From contig NC_068564.1 in the NCBI RefSeq assembly GCF_022201045.2, positions 22,597,001 through 22,661,000 of the forward strand: a DNA stretch of 64,000 bases. Reading direction: 5' to 3'. The stretch comes from Citrus sinensis (lineage: Eukaryota; Streptophyta; Magnoliopsida; Sapindales; Rutaceae). Each line of letters opens with the position of its first letter. The first letter of the stretch is position 1. Position numbers and translations under genes: made by a program. Below are positions 34,425 to 46,100 of this stretch, one piece after another. The notes under the pieces are model-generated. The model had not been told where the DNA came from. It worked only from the letters and a program-made list of their open reading frames with translations, and made no database searches.

Positions 34425-36011
34425 AGCCTCAGTTTTATGTTTTTAATCATCTCTCTACATCTCTTTTCTTCTCAATTTATCTCCATCTCCATGTAATCTT
34501 GATTTTCAAGTGTGTTTTTAATATTTTGTATAATTATTTTTATAAATAAATTTAGTTTTATTTGCAATTTTAGTTGTTTTTATTACTTTTAATTATAAGT
34601 AATTTAATTTTAATAATTCTTTTTATTTCAATTATGCTTAACTAAATAATAATAGTTAGGGTAAGGTGAAATTCTTAGGAAATAAATATGATTTAATCAA
34701 ATTCTATTTTTAATTTGATAAAATAAATTATTTTCTATTTAATTTTATACATATTTTATATTTTGAAATTTTGATTTATTGTAGACAAACAAGGGAGTTT
34801 GACACAATAAATTCTTAATATCTAAATATAAGGTATGATAAAATGGTATTTTGACTTATTGTAGACAAATCAAATTTTGACACAATAAATACTTAATCCA
34901 TCATAAAATTAAAGGGAAAATAATAATAATTTATATAATTAATCTTTTGGGCAATAAATCTAAAAACAATGGCAAAAACAATTTATTAAATTTTATTTAC
35001 TACTAAGAGTAGATCCACAACCCTAACTAGTTCAATTTTATAGTTTTATTTAAATTAAACTGCTTATATTCAAGTTTTATTTTTATTTTTAGATAAAATA
35101 AAATAAGCAAATTAAATCTTTTTCTGAGGATCGACCTCGGACTCACTGAGTTATAATATAACAAGACACTCTTATATTTGAGAGTTAAAAATTACTTTTA
35201 ATTTGTGTCAAATTTTTTACGGCGTTGCTAGGGAAAAGTTTTTATTTTGCTTTATTTTTCCGATTTTGATTTTTCTTGTTTGTGTAAAGTTTCCTTTATA
35301 AGCCTTTTCCTTTTCTCAAATTTTGTTTGGGCCCTAAAACAGTGCAGAATCTTCACTTTCATCCCACATGGCTCAATTCTAAACTTCTAAAAATTACGGT
35401 GTGGCCATGCACTTATAAATAATGTTCAATAAGATCCCTAGACGAAATTTCTCAAAATAATCGGGCTTGGACTTACATCTTGGGCTTTTTTTTTTAAGAT
35501 ACTTACATCTTCGACCTATTTAGATTTATTTGGGCTTAATTTCCGACCAAACAAACTAACTACTAACTTTTATTTTTTATTTCAGTTATTTATTTTTCAG
35601 TATTTATTTAATTTCGTATTTATTTATTTTTCTTTATTTTATTTTGTTAATTTATTTGGTGGGTTTAACCACCAAAATTGTTATTTAATTTTCAGTTATT
35701 TTATTATTTCTCATTTTATTTATTTATTTTATTTTTTTGCTTTATTTTATATTATTCATTTATTTGGTGGGTTCAACCACCAAAATTGTTATTTAATTTC
35801 AATTTTTTTATTTTACATTTATTTTATGCTTTATTTTATATTTTTAATTTATATGGTGGGTTCAACTACCAAAATTGTTATTTAATTTTAATTTTAATTT
35901 TTGTACACTTTTATTGTTTGCATATTTAATTTTCATTTTTTGGGTGTAATTTTCATTTAGTTTTTGTGTTGCTAATTTGTTTGAATATTATCTTTGTGAC
36001 ATAACCATTGC

Positions 36012-36330
36012 ATGAGACGTTGGTCTCAAACTTCAAGTGACAGGTTAATTCATAGATCTCAATCTCCACCACCAATCATGGACAAGAACCAAGATGAAAA
36101 CTTTTTGGGCGAACCTAATTGTCAGATTGATCAGGAACACAATCATTCTCAACATGGACGTGATCAAAATCAACCAAGAACCTTGAGGGACTACATGAAT
36201 CCAACCAGAACCGGAGCACCATCGTGTATAGTATTTCCTCCAGAAGCATCTCGATTCAACTTCAAACCAGGTATTATCCAGCTTTTACCAACATTTCATG
36301 GTTTAAAATCTGAGATCCATACTTGCATCT
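36012..36330 (+). pseudogene. Gypsy gag fragment, left arm
   Basis: Open start of a Ty3/Gypsy gag: MRRWSQTS.., GAPSCIVFPPEASRFNFKPG, then IIQLLPTFHG. A small deletion after KSE shifts the frame, and PYLHLRDFDEVCNTYIDQN continues at about 36318-36375. The family is clear (plant Gypsy gag with a HxxxFxxVC core); an Athila- or Tat-like clade is likely but not proven. Confidence 0.8.
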
Positions 36331-36644
36331 AAGAGATTTTGATGAAGTTTGTAATACATACATAGACCAAAATTGTCGTATGGGCATAAGAACTTGGAAT
36401 AACATGTAAGAACAGATTATGAAAAAATTCTTTCCACCTCATAGAACCAATTCTTTTAAAAGATAAATCACTTCTTTCACTCAAAAAAATGGAGAAACAT
36501 TATGTTCATACTATAATTTTGGTCTGTGTATGTATTACAAACTTCTTCAAAATCTCTTAGATGCAAGTATGGATTCTCATATTCTAAACCATGAAATGTT
36601 GGTAAAAGTTAGATAATACTTGGTTTAAAGTTTAATCGAGATGC

Positions 36645-36878
36645 TTATGGAGGAAATATTATACACGACGGTGCTCCGGTTCTAGTTGGATTTATGTAGT
36701 CCCTAAAGGTTCTTGGTTGATTTTGATCATGTCCATGTTGAGAATGATTGTCTTCCTGATCAATCTGACGATTAGGTTCGCCCAAAAAGTTTCCATCTTG
36801 GTTCTTGTTCATGATTGGTGGTGGAGATTGAAATCTACGAATTAACCTACCACTTGAAGTTTGAGACCAACGTCTCAT
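36645..36878 (-). pseudogene. Gypsy gag fragment, right arm
   Basis: Same gag start as the left arm in inverse orientation, about 85 percent identical in protein and broken after IIFPP. Confidence 0.8.
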
Positions 36879-37627
36879 GCAATGGTTATGTCACAAAGAT
36901 AATATTCAAACAAATTAGCAACACAAAAACTAAATGAAAATTACACCCAAAAAATGAAAATTAAATATGCAAATAATAAAAGTGTACAAAAATTAAAAAA
37001 TTAAAATTAAATAACAATTTTGGTGGTTGAACCCACCATATAAATTAAAAATATAAAATAAAGCATAAAATAAATGCAAAATAAAAAAAACTGAAATTCA
37101 ATAACAATTTTGGTGGTTGAACCCACCAAATAAATGAACAATATAAAATAAAGCCACAAAAATGAAATAAATAAATGCAAAATAATAAAATAATTGAAAA
37201 TTAAATAACAATTTTGGTGGTTGAACCCACCAAATAAATTAACAAAATAAAATAAAGCAAAAAAAATAAACATTGAAAATTAAATAATTGAAATTAAAAA
37301 AAAAAGTTAATAGTTAGGTTGCTTGGTCCAAATTAAGTCCAAATAAGTCTAAGATGTAAGTCCAAGCTTGATTATTGTGAGAAATTTCGTCTAGGAACCT
37401 TATTACAAATTATTTATAATTTTATTGCCACACCGCAATTTATAGAAGTTTAGAATTGAGCCATGTGGGATGAAAATGAAGATTCGGAAAGGTTTTGGGG
37501 CCAGCAAAAATTTTAGGAAAAGGAAAAGGAAAAGGGGTATAAAGGAAACTTTTCAGAAACAAGAAAAATAGAAAACGGAAAAATAAAGCAAAATAAAAAC
37601 TTTTCCCAAGTAATGACGCCAAAAATT

Positions 37628-39081
37628 TGACACAACTTAAAAGTAATTTTTAAATCCTAATTGTAAGAGTGTCTTGTTATATTATAACTCGGTGAGTTCA
37701 AGATCTATTCTCAGAGAAAAGATTTAATTTGTTTCTTTTATTTTATCTAAAAATAAAAATAAAACTAAAACTTGAATATAAACAACTTAATTTAAATAAA
37801 ATTATGAAATTGAACTAATTAGGATTGTGGATCCACTCTTAGTAGTAAATAAAATTTAATAAATTCTTTTTGCCATTTTTTAGATTTATTGCCCAAAGAT
37901 TAATTATATAAATTATTATTATTTTTTCTTTAATTTTATGATGGATTAACTATTTATTGTGCCAAAATTTAATTTGTCTACAATAAGTTAAAATACCATT
38001 TTACCTTACCTTATATTAAGATATTAACAATTTATTGTGCCAAACTCCCTTGTTTGTCTACAATAAATCAAAATTTCAAAATATAAAATATGTATAAAAT
38101 TAAATAGAAAATAATTTGATTTATAAAATTAAAAATAGAATTTAAGTAAATCATATTTATTTCCTAAGAGTTTCACCTTGCCCTAACTATTATTATTTAG
38201 TTAAGCATAATTGAAATAAAAAGAATTATTAAAATTAAATTGCTTATAATTAAAAGTAATAAAAACAATTAAAATTAAAAATAAAACTAAATTTATTTAT
38301 AAAAATAATTATACAAATATTAAAAACACACTTTAAAATCAAGATTACAGGAAGATGGAGAGAAATTGAGAAGAAGAGAAATGTAGAGAGATGATTAAAA
38401 ATATAAAAATGAGGCTCTATTTATAGAAAATAAATTCATAATCCAATGTTTTGGGGTCCATCATAAGCTTCATGCATGCGCTCCTCACAACCATTAGATC
38501 AAGATCCAACAGCTGGTCAAACTTCAAAAGTCAACATCACATGTAGCATAATTGGACTCGTCTGATTTGGTCAAAGAACGGTTGAGATTTGACAAGTTAA
38601 TGGGTGGATCGGGTTGACCCATATACAAAGATTCGGATCATGCAACTTGCTTCACCAACCATTGTCACGTGGCACAATCATGGCCATTGAATCATGAAAG
38701 GTTGAGATTTAGTCAAAATTACCAGCTATTCCACGCACTCATATCTATTGTAAGCTCATTTTATCATCCAATCAATGTTTGATCAACAGAAAAAAGTCAA
38801 TTCTTTATACACGATCCTAATTTTAAGGCAATTTCGACTCATCTTAAGGTTTTTGGATCTCCAAAATCCAAATTTGACATCCTTTTATCTATTTGGAGCC
38901 TCAAATTACATGAAATTAATAGTTTACCTAATAAACACACAAAAATACACAAAATTAGATTTATTTAAAACATAATTAATAATTAATAATTTATTACATA
39001 AATACAAATATAAAATATAACATAAACATCAGATAACATTATTATCGCTTGATAATTAAATAATTTTTAATATCAATCACA
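37628..39081 (-). repeat. Gypsy LTR, right arm
   Basis: About 1454 bp on the minus strand, TGTGATTGATATT to TGTGTCA. Its primer-site side faces the palindrome centre. Its outer side follows a purine tract (GGAGGA) of 3' internal sequence. Confidence 0.85.
38417..38425 (-). promoter_or_regulatory. Right LTR TATA box
   Basis: Minus-strand TATAAATAG at the position matching 34416-34424. It points leftward into the palindrome. Confidence 0.6.
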
Positions 39082-40030
39082 TCCTCCAACTAGCTTATTG
39101 CTAGCCTTTTAGCAATTAAAGCGTTATGTTAAATTAACATTTACAAAATTCACATGCAAGTTAATAGTTGTTCATCTATCCTCTAAACTACCAAATAAAT
39201 AAACTCTCCTATATTTCTTTACCTCTTTGGTGTTCACTCATTATCTATAATATTATCAAACATTCTTTTGTGCTCAAGTAATTAACACAATACTTATGGA
39301 GCTTTATTAAAAGAAAAACAATATTTTTGTTCCAAAATTTATTAGAAATTCTATCTTTAGGGAGAAGATTATTCACACATATAAATTAATAATATTAAAT
39401 TTTTAACCCATGTAGCGAGCTTTAAGCCAATGACTCCCAGACCAGTTGGCCTTAGGGTACTAGATGTTGAAACACCCCTACGGACTTAATTACTCAGGTT
39501 TCTTATAAGCAAACAATATATCTATTACCCATATAGCGAGCTTTAGGCCAGTGACTCCCAGATCAATTGACCTTAGGGCACTAGGTGTTGAAACACCCCT
39601 ATACACTTAATTGCTCGAGTTCTAGATATAGTAAAATTAAAAACATTCGTTTTTTTGTTTTTACAATATGCAATTTCTACTACCTTAGATATTATCCCTA
39701 ATAAATCAAAAGAACTAACTATGCCAAAATTTTAACTTACAACCCACTAGTATGTGTCATAGTGTGTGTGAAGAATGATTTAACAATACATGTTAAATGA
39801 GTAAATAATTAAATGACTTAATAACCAATTGGAGAGTTCACAAATTTGAGTAATTCAAATAAAAGGGAACAAAAACAAATTACTATGAATTTCAAAATCA
39901 ATATAATATAATAGGACTATTAGGATGCGTCTCAAAAGTCGTGACTCTTTACACAGTCATCCTAGACAAAAAAAAATTTGGATTTTTTAAAAGAAAAAAA
40001 AAGAAAAAAACGAATACACATATTTAAAAA
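39082..40030 (-). mobile_element. Gypsy 3' internal (untranslated) region
   Basis: Non-coding sequence that ends in the minus-strand purine tract TTGGAGGA right before the TG of the right LTR, as the 3' internal end of an element does. It includes the 121-bp tandem repeat. The order on the minus strand is therefore 3' end, LTR, primer site, gag: a two-element or circle-like junction. Confidence 0.6.
39407..39648. repeat. Two-copy 121-bp tandem repeat
   Basis: Copies begin at 39407 and 39528 and share tagcgagctttaggcca-type, tgactcccaga and gttgaaacacccct blocks. Short tandem arrays in the 3' untranslated part are common in plant Gypsy elements. Confidence 0.8.
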
Positions 40031-40439
40031 CACATGTCAACTATCCCCACCCCCAACCTAATCTAAACATTATCATTTTATAATTTTACCGATATGCACA
40101 AAAAATAATAAAAGAGAAAAATAATAATGATAAAAGAAGAAGAGAAGAAGATCTCACCTGAAATCGATGCAGAAGCTTAAAAACATATCACAAAGAACAA
40201 GAAAAAGTTATTTTTTTTAAAAAAAATAAAACTCTAAGATTAAGAATATGCATTTCTAAAGGTATTACACTCTTCATATCCAGCCATCTAGGACTCAAAT
40301 TTAGTCCAAAGTTAGTCTTCACATAATTTTTTTTTGTAAAAACATCATCAGGACTAAGACATTCCACAATTATCAATTGTCCCCCCCCCCCCCCTCCCCA
40401 ATTTTAAAGAGACTTTGTACTCGATGTTTTAAAATGAAA

Positions 40440-40850
40440 GAGGAAAAGTTTAGAAGACATCACATGAACATTGCAGGGAGATGGAGAGAAATTGAAAAGA
40501 AAAGAGATGTAGAGACTAGAGAGATTGAAGGTAAAAAATTCTTTTTGCCAGTTTTTTGAAGTCATAACTAAATTGTACTAAAACAATTTACATATGAGTG
40601 TCTTAGACTTGATTTAATTAGAAAATAAATTAATTTTCTTATTATGTGATGAAAATAATGAAAAAATAATGAGGAGTGCATGCATGAAGATTATGATGGA
40701 CCTCAAAATACTGGATTATGAATTTATTTTTCTATTATTACTGTTCGAATGATTATTACTATTCGACTCAAATACAAAGATCGACCCCCAACCTGAAACA
40801 ATTTTGATTCTCATTATTTTTGTCACCAAGATCATTATAGTTTTTATGAT
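40440..40850. mobile_element. Scrambled Gypsy LTR fragments
   Basis: 40454-40535 resembles the right LTR around 38340-38400 (gggagatggagagaaattga). 40668-40745 resembles the left LTR around 34354-34420 in plus orientation (gcatgcatgaag, ctggattatgaattt). The two pieces are from the same LTR family in opposite orientations. 40031-40439 is AT-rich with a 14-base C run (40381-40394). Confidence 0.6.
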
Positions 40851-41217
40851 ATATTATGTGAACTCTGCAAATCGCTTTCACAGTTAGTTAAACGGCATTA
40901 TGGTCTCTATTATAAGTTGAAACAATTTTCTGGCCACGTCCTTCGGCTTTGTCATTTGTCAATTGCTAATCTGCTTTCCTCTGTTTTCTACAAATTACGG
41001 TGAGTCCGCTTTTTGTGGATTGGTGAAAATAAGAAAGCGATTGTTGAGTCAACACTCGTAATCTCGGTTGGGGATTGGTGAAAAATTAGTGGGCAATTGA
41101 AGCAATGCATGTGTGATAAATAAAATCACAAGTTAATTAATTAAAATGCACAAAGTAAAGTCAAACAATATGCGGTCATCAATTCGTGCGTTCTTGATGT
41201 GTTTATTAAGTAATAGA

Positions 41218-42490
41218 AAGGTAAAAACCTCGAATCATCCAATAGGATTGAGACGCGTGTCAATTCACGGCCGCCGGCCGGAATCCAGTGCGGGGACGTG
41301 TAAGTCCGCTTTTTGTGGCGGGAAAGAAGATCCCTCTCGCGTGTAGGCGATAGTCAAGCAAGCAAATGTGGGGCAAATGGGCATGGTTTTATATAATTAA
41401 CATTGTTATTAATTAGTAAAAGGGCATCTCTAGGCATTTTAATCTTTAAGTTACAGTTAAGGATCGTGAGTGATGCTTAATCAACTTTGTCAATATATCA
41501 AGCTCTACTTGTCTTTTCTAATTTATCTCTTATATAACAAATTCTTATAAAAAAAATAATTTATCAATTATAAAAAAATAAGATAAAATATTTTAATGAA
41601 TGTTGTTGATAATAAAAAGTGTTTAAATCGCAATTTTTGTGAATGTAGCACTTTCCGATAAAGTTATTTCTTAAAGATCACTCTCAGTATAACACTTTTT
41701 TTTATGTTGCTTTAATTAATAACCTTGAAGAGTCACTCAAACAGACGATCAACCAAATGCTCTAGACATTCATTAATTATTTTTCCTTGATTAAAACAAC
41801 TATCAAGTGTGTTTGTGGAAACATTAGTAAATAATTTAAAAAGCTTGCAAAATCAGTACTTATGAATTAACCTACCTCGATTCTTTAGCCAAAAAATTAA
41901 TCTACGTGACAATCGGCAATAATAATCAACATGAACCATATAAATGAAATGAAATTAATCATATATTACTAGGATGAACCATTAACTAATATTAATTGAT
42001 CCGAGCTTTAACAATATCAAATATAAGTTGGTAATTAGTTATTAATAAAACAAAAAAAATAAACTTTGAATAAATCTCGTTGATATATGTACACGTACTT
42101 GTAAGTGGATATTCAAAATTTAAGTTTAGGTAAGCTCGGATTAAGAGAGGGTCATAATTTTACTTTTATGCCATTCTTCGACTATAGATACCATGATAAT
42201 AATGTATACTAATTTAGTTATTAATCAAATTAATCATATTCTAGAGCTCTAAAATGCATTCATTTATGATATTTTACTATAGATACCTTAAAAATAATGC
42301 GTGCCAATTTTGTTGTTCTTTTTTTTTTTTTTTTTTTTTTGGTGACAGTATTACTTTAGCTATTCAAAGGCAATATGTCTAGTAAATTCGTCAAACTTCA
42401 ATTTAATGAGCTTATTCAAAGGAATCTAGATAAAAAAAATTATTAAAAATAATAAGTACTTAAAAATAAGCACTTGCGTAGTTGCGTTGT
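41218..42490. other. Spacer with a GC-rich patch, upstream of STIG1-like gene
   Basis: 41255-41345 is unusually GC-rich (cggccgccggccgg) and carries tttttgtggcgggaaag, which resembles an E2F-type site. A second gtccgctttttgtgg lies at about 41004-41018. The remainder to 42490 is AT-rich and non-coding. Confidence 0.4.
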
Positions 42491-42497
42491 TATAAAA
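42491..42497 (+). promoter_or_regulatory. TATA box of the STIG1-like gene
   Basis: TATAAAA, 153 bases before the start codon, in an otherwise promoter-like position. Confidence 0.55.
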
Positions 42498-42649
42498 GGT
42501 GGTGACACCATATCAGTTTCCTACCCCTTATATCATGGAATAATTTATCAAAACTTAGGAGTTTAAATTAGCCCTTTTCATTCTCATTCATTCTCCCTTA
42601 GCTTGCTCTCTTGAAGCCAAACCACTTTCCGTAGCTTGAGACAGAATTA

Positions 42650-43117
42650 ATGGCTACTTCTTCTCGCAAACTCAAAGCCATTTTCTCCTCTCTGGCCGTA
42701 ACTCTACTGTTCATGATTTCACACTCTCAAGTAGCCTTCTCTTTTGATTTTGAGGATGTTGATGAAGAAGAAGTCTATGTTCTCGACCGCCCGGTTCCTG
42801 ATCATAGCCCGAGGAGCAGGCTCTTGCTCAGTTCGATAAGAAAAGGTGCACAGTGCAGTGCCGATCATAAAAACATTTGTAATGGTGTTTCGGCAAACAA
42901 TGGCACAAGCTTGTTGCATTGTTGCAAGATGCATTGCCGCAACATTCTTGGTGACAAGAACAACTGTGGCAAATGTGGCAGCAAGTGTAAGTTTGGACAG
43001 CTTTGTTGCAATGGGACTTGCACCAATGTGTTTGACAATGAAGCTCATTGTGGCAAGTGCAACAAGAAATGCCCTCGTGGGGTTCGATGTGAGTTTGGAA
43101 ATTGTGGCTATGCTTAA
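42650..43117 (+). CDS. GRI: STIG1-like secreted Cys-rich protein (GRIM REAPER type)
   Basis: Single-exon gene for 155 residues. A signal peptide (residues about 1-31, hydrophobic core AVTLLFMI) leads into a short acidic segment (DFEDVDEEEV) and a variable stretch with dibasic-like RSRLLLSSIRK (about 56-66). The rest is a STIG1 domain with 16 cysteines, in the patterns CGKCGSKCKFGQLCC, HCGKCNKKC and the invariant end GNCGYA. STIG1 proteins are apoplastic. Arabidopsis GRI, the member located between DRP5A and an S4 gene, gives rise to a peptide linked to ROS-induced cell death. The same neighbours here support a GRI orthologue. Which part would be processed cannot be read from sequence alone. 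A decayed fragment of the gene lies at 43652. Confidence 0.9.
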   Translation: MATSSRKLKAIFSSLAVTLLFMISHSQVAFSFDFEDVDEEEVYVLDRPVPDHSPRSRLLLSSIRKGAQCSADHKNICNGVSANNGTSLLHCCKMHCRNILGDKNNCGKCGSKCKFGQLCCNGTCTNVFDNEAHCGKCNKKCPRGVRCEFGNCGYA

Positions 43118-43651
43118 AGAATTTTGAAGGATTTGTTTGGTATTGAAATGTTATGATTTGAAAGTGATATTTAATGTAAAAGAAAAGTTTTATTTTTAAA
43201 TAAAAGAATTAAAAATGTGTGGAAAATATAAATTTTAAATAATAATTTTTAATAAAAATAATAAAATTATTATAAATTTTTTATCATATAAATGTAAGAT
43301 CAATTCAATCTTAATTTACAAACAATAATTATAAGCGTATACTAAATATTTTAGTAGCAAAATCATAATTGTTCAATCATCTAACCAAACAGATGTTAGA
43401 TTCATCAACATTAACTTTAAAAAGATGATGGAAGCCATGATGAGTTTCATTGTTAAGCAATAGGAAAAATAAAAAACTCTCACACTCTAAATGCATGCAT
43501 TGCTATGGAACATGTGTAATATCTTCTTGATTTTTGTTCTTTTTTTTTTTTCTTTTTTTTTTGAACTTACCATGAGTCTCCTTAAAAGTTAGAATTAAAC
43601 GTTTTCACGGGTTCTACAAAAAAATTAAAAAGAAAAAGAAAAAGAAAAAAC
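43118..43651. other. 3' flank of STIG1-like gene
   Basis: AT-rich 3' flank with no gene; a T run lies at about 43540-43560 and a GAAAAA-rich stretch just before 43652. Confidence 0.5.
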
Positions 43652-43755
43652 GCAGCAACAAGTGCAATTTTGGACAGCTTGCATGCAATGGAACTAGATT
43701 TCACAAATTAATGTAATCTAACAATCAATGGCAATCCTCTGAGAAAAGTGCAACA
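43652..43755 (+). pseudogene. STIG1-like gene fragment
   Basis: About 100 bases that match the STIG1 domain of the gene at 42650 (shared gcagcaacaagtgcaa-type, tttggacagctt, tgcaatggaact, aaaagtgcaacaa). They carry substitutions, a lost Cys pair and internal deletions. The order equals coding positions 42977-43066. It is a decayed tandem duplicate; no start or stop of its own. Confidence 0.75.
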
Positions 43756-43930
43756 ATTTAAATATATAACACATCCAGCAATTTTTTAAAATCTAATCCA
43801 TTACTTTCTAAAATTTTAAATATATATAAAACACATCCGGTAATTTTTATAAATTTAATCCATTATTTTCCAACAATTTTAATAAAAAAAGTTCTAACAA
43901 TTTAAATATATAAAACTCGTCCAGAAAGTA
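43756..43930. repeat. Degenerate tandem repeat, about 60-65 bp unit
   Basis: Three imperfect copies of caatttaaatatataaaacacatccagcaatt-like sequence (shown here in pieces: aaatatataa, acacatcc, taatccatta), next to the STIG1 fragment. Confidence 0.6.
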
Positions 43931-46100
43931 ATTATATTTGAATGTAATGTGAAAGGGAAAATTACCAATTGTATGCTACAATATCATCAACGTTATTGGC
44001 ATGGTCTTTGACACCAAATTTTGATCTCCGAATGCAGATCGCCGAGATAATGGCCGCTGGTTTTATTTCATTTTTTTTTCCTATTAATGCAAATGCAAAT
44101 CTGAGTTCGTGTTTGGGGGATAATGGCACTTTTTATCTTTTATCATTACTTTCTTATTTTAATGTTTCCTTCTCAATTCTCATTACTTTTATGTTATCGT
44201 TTCATTATTTTAATATTTTCTTTTCATTAATTTAATTTTTTAAATGAAAAAAGAAATAAAAGTAAGACCCACAGAATTAGTAGCTCCGTTACCGTTTCTG
44301 TCGTCCTTCCTTCGTTCCTTTGTTTGTTTAGCACTATTGATAAACAAATGATGTTATCATATAAATTACCATGACGTAGATGACAAAATCAATCATGAAA
44401 TGGAGTAAATATAATTAATTAAGTTCATGCCTTATATGAAAATTGAGCTTCAACTAATAGGTATACCTGAAGAAACAAAGAAATGTGCAACTGTTAAAGG
44501 CTTAACAAAGGCTTGTCATGTGACACCAGCATAAATGCAAATTTCACGCCTCTATAATCTTATCTGTAATTTGCATGCATCGAGTACTTATAATATTGTC
44601 GCACTTTGTTGGTTTATGTGATCGACCTATCACCCACATAACCTGTAGCTAACACATACAATTTTTGCCAATTTGTCTCAAACATGTGTCTTCATCCAAT
44701 ACTTCTTTCAGTTTTACACATTATTCGCGTCGCTGGTTTGTGTGTTTGCATTTTTTATGATCAAATTGTTATATTTTGCTCTCCTGTTAGTTTAGAGACA
44801 ACCTTAATTATTAGTGGGTAAAAACAAAAGTTTTCATGAAATATTGAAGGAAACTAAATAAATTTCATCGAGCAGCAACTTATAAAAAATACTCGAGAAA
44901 TAATAAAAGCCCATTTAGCTCAAAAATGAATAAGAATGTTGATAACCTCTACCACATGAATCTGCTTACACCGGAATTGACAATGGATGGGAGCTTCATC
45001 TTCAGATAGTTTCATCATGAAGATGACAAAAATCATTATCTCGAGTGAGGAAGTGGGTAGTACAATATTAGCCTGTATAATACAAAAGCTTATAGTCACA
45101 AAGATGGGAAGACAAAGGAAAAGTCAGTAAGTCTTAAAGAGGAGAAAGCTGTGTTACTTTTTTTAAGGAGGAAAGCAAAGTAATAAACTGTAATAAAACA
45201 TGAGATTGATATAGATTCACGTTTAAGCAATCTAACATGCAAATTTAATTGAAAAATGGTGATTTCTAAATGAATTTTAAATTTTTAAAAATAAATATTG
45301 AATATATTGCTATATTCATTAAAAAAAAAATGTTCTCTAAATGAATCAAACTCTTAACACGATAATAATGAAAATACAGAAAAGATGGAATCATTTCTGA
45401 CAAGAAAGCAATTATATTTAATCTTTGAACCAAAGGTTGATTAAATGGAGAAACGTAAAGAAAATTAACTTTAAATCCAAACCAATGTCAACCTAAAGCA
45501 AGCAAAATATATAACAAGAGGATTGAGCACTGTAGCAAGGGCAAACAATGATCAAATCTTGCCACGGAATTCAAATAGCCACCACATATATGCAATAACC
45601 TCATAAATTTAATCATGATGCTCTATCATTTTATTGTGCTTCGAAGTTATACACAAAAACAAAACAAAGTTTCACAAATTAAAATAAAAATTAGAATAAA
45701 ATAAAAAAGAACACCAATATATTTCTTTCAAGAATGTCTACGAAGTTCACACTGTTGAACAAATTACTATAAGATTTAACATATAAATCAACAAATTGAA
45801 AATTGCATAAAGAGAAAAAGATATAGGCAAGAAGGGAAGTGTTATTATCAATTTGATAACAACATTATAATGGCCACAGTTTGTTTTTCCTTTCCTTCTC
45901 TCTCAAATCTCATGTCTGATAGTGGAGCTTGCGAACAACTGTCTCACCATAATGCAACTGTAATCTCAATTTTCATAAGAATTTCCACGTCTTCTGGCAA
46001 AGAAAAATCTATCTTTAGGTGTAAAAGGACCTACCATCTTTAATGGCAAACCCCTTAGCTCAATGGTCTTGAAATAATACCAAGTTGAGGCTTCTCACAG
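43931..46100. other. Spacer between STIG1 fragment and S4 gene
   Basis: AT-rich, no recognisable gene. The last 200-300 bases are the likely 3' UTR of the minus-strand S4 gene. Confidence 0.5.

Larger units (their letters stand above)
33681..35210 (+). repeat. Gypsy LTR, left arm
   Basis: About 1530 bp, starting TGATTAGTATTAAAAATTG and ending TTGTGTCA. It is followed by aattttttacggcgttgctaggg, a decayed GGCGCCGTTGCCGGGG-type primer site. It is longer than its partner because of the 83-base duplication at 34028-34193. Confidence 0.85.
33681..39081. mobile_element. Gypsy LTR-gag palindrome (head-to-head 5' halves)
   Basis: Left arm 33681-36376 (LTR, primer site, leader, start of gag, plus strand) is repeated in inverse at 36513-39081. 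The arms are about 2.6-2.7 kb around a 136-base centre. The centre continues gag in the plus sense (EQIMKKFFPPHRTNSF at about 36411-36458, with a stop) before switching to the minus copy. No protease, RT or integrase is present. Both LTR promoters point to the centre. The left edge abuts DRP5A-flank duplicate sequence; the right LTR continues into 3' internal sequence. By eye the arms differ by roughly 8-12 percent. Confidence 0.9.
31376..41217. repeat. Segmental duplication, copy 2 (interrupted)
   Basis: Second copy of the DRP5A upstream segment. It begins agcgatgtgactcccgtag, matching the DRP5A leader but without the coding region. It is split by insertions at about 31556-33108 and 33681-40850. 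Its distal end, 41028-41217, matches 31150-31375 closely (gtcaaacaatatgcggtcat, caattcgtgcgttct shared). After 41217 the match stops, which fixes the unit length. Confidence 0.78.

Noticed and set aside
36012..36878. Two independent small genes with similar proteins
   Set aside because: They are mirror copies of a Gypsy gag start inside inverted LTR arms.
35678..37273. Hydrophobic Phe/Leu/Tyr-rich frames on both strands
   Set aside because: They come from TTTAT/ATAAA-rich leader repeats around tggtgggttcaaccaccaaa, not membrane proteins.
42719..43127. Frames opposite and +1 to the STIG1-like gene
   Set aside because: They overlap the Cys codons of the real gene and carry no independent motif.
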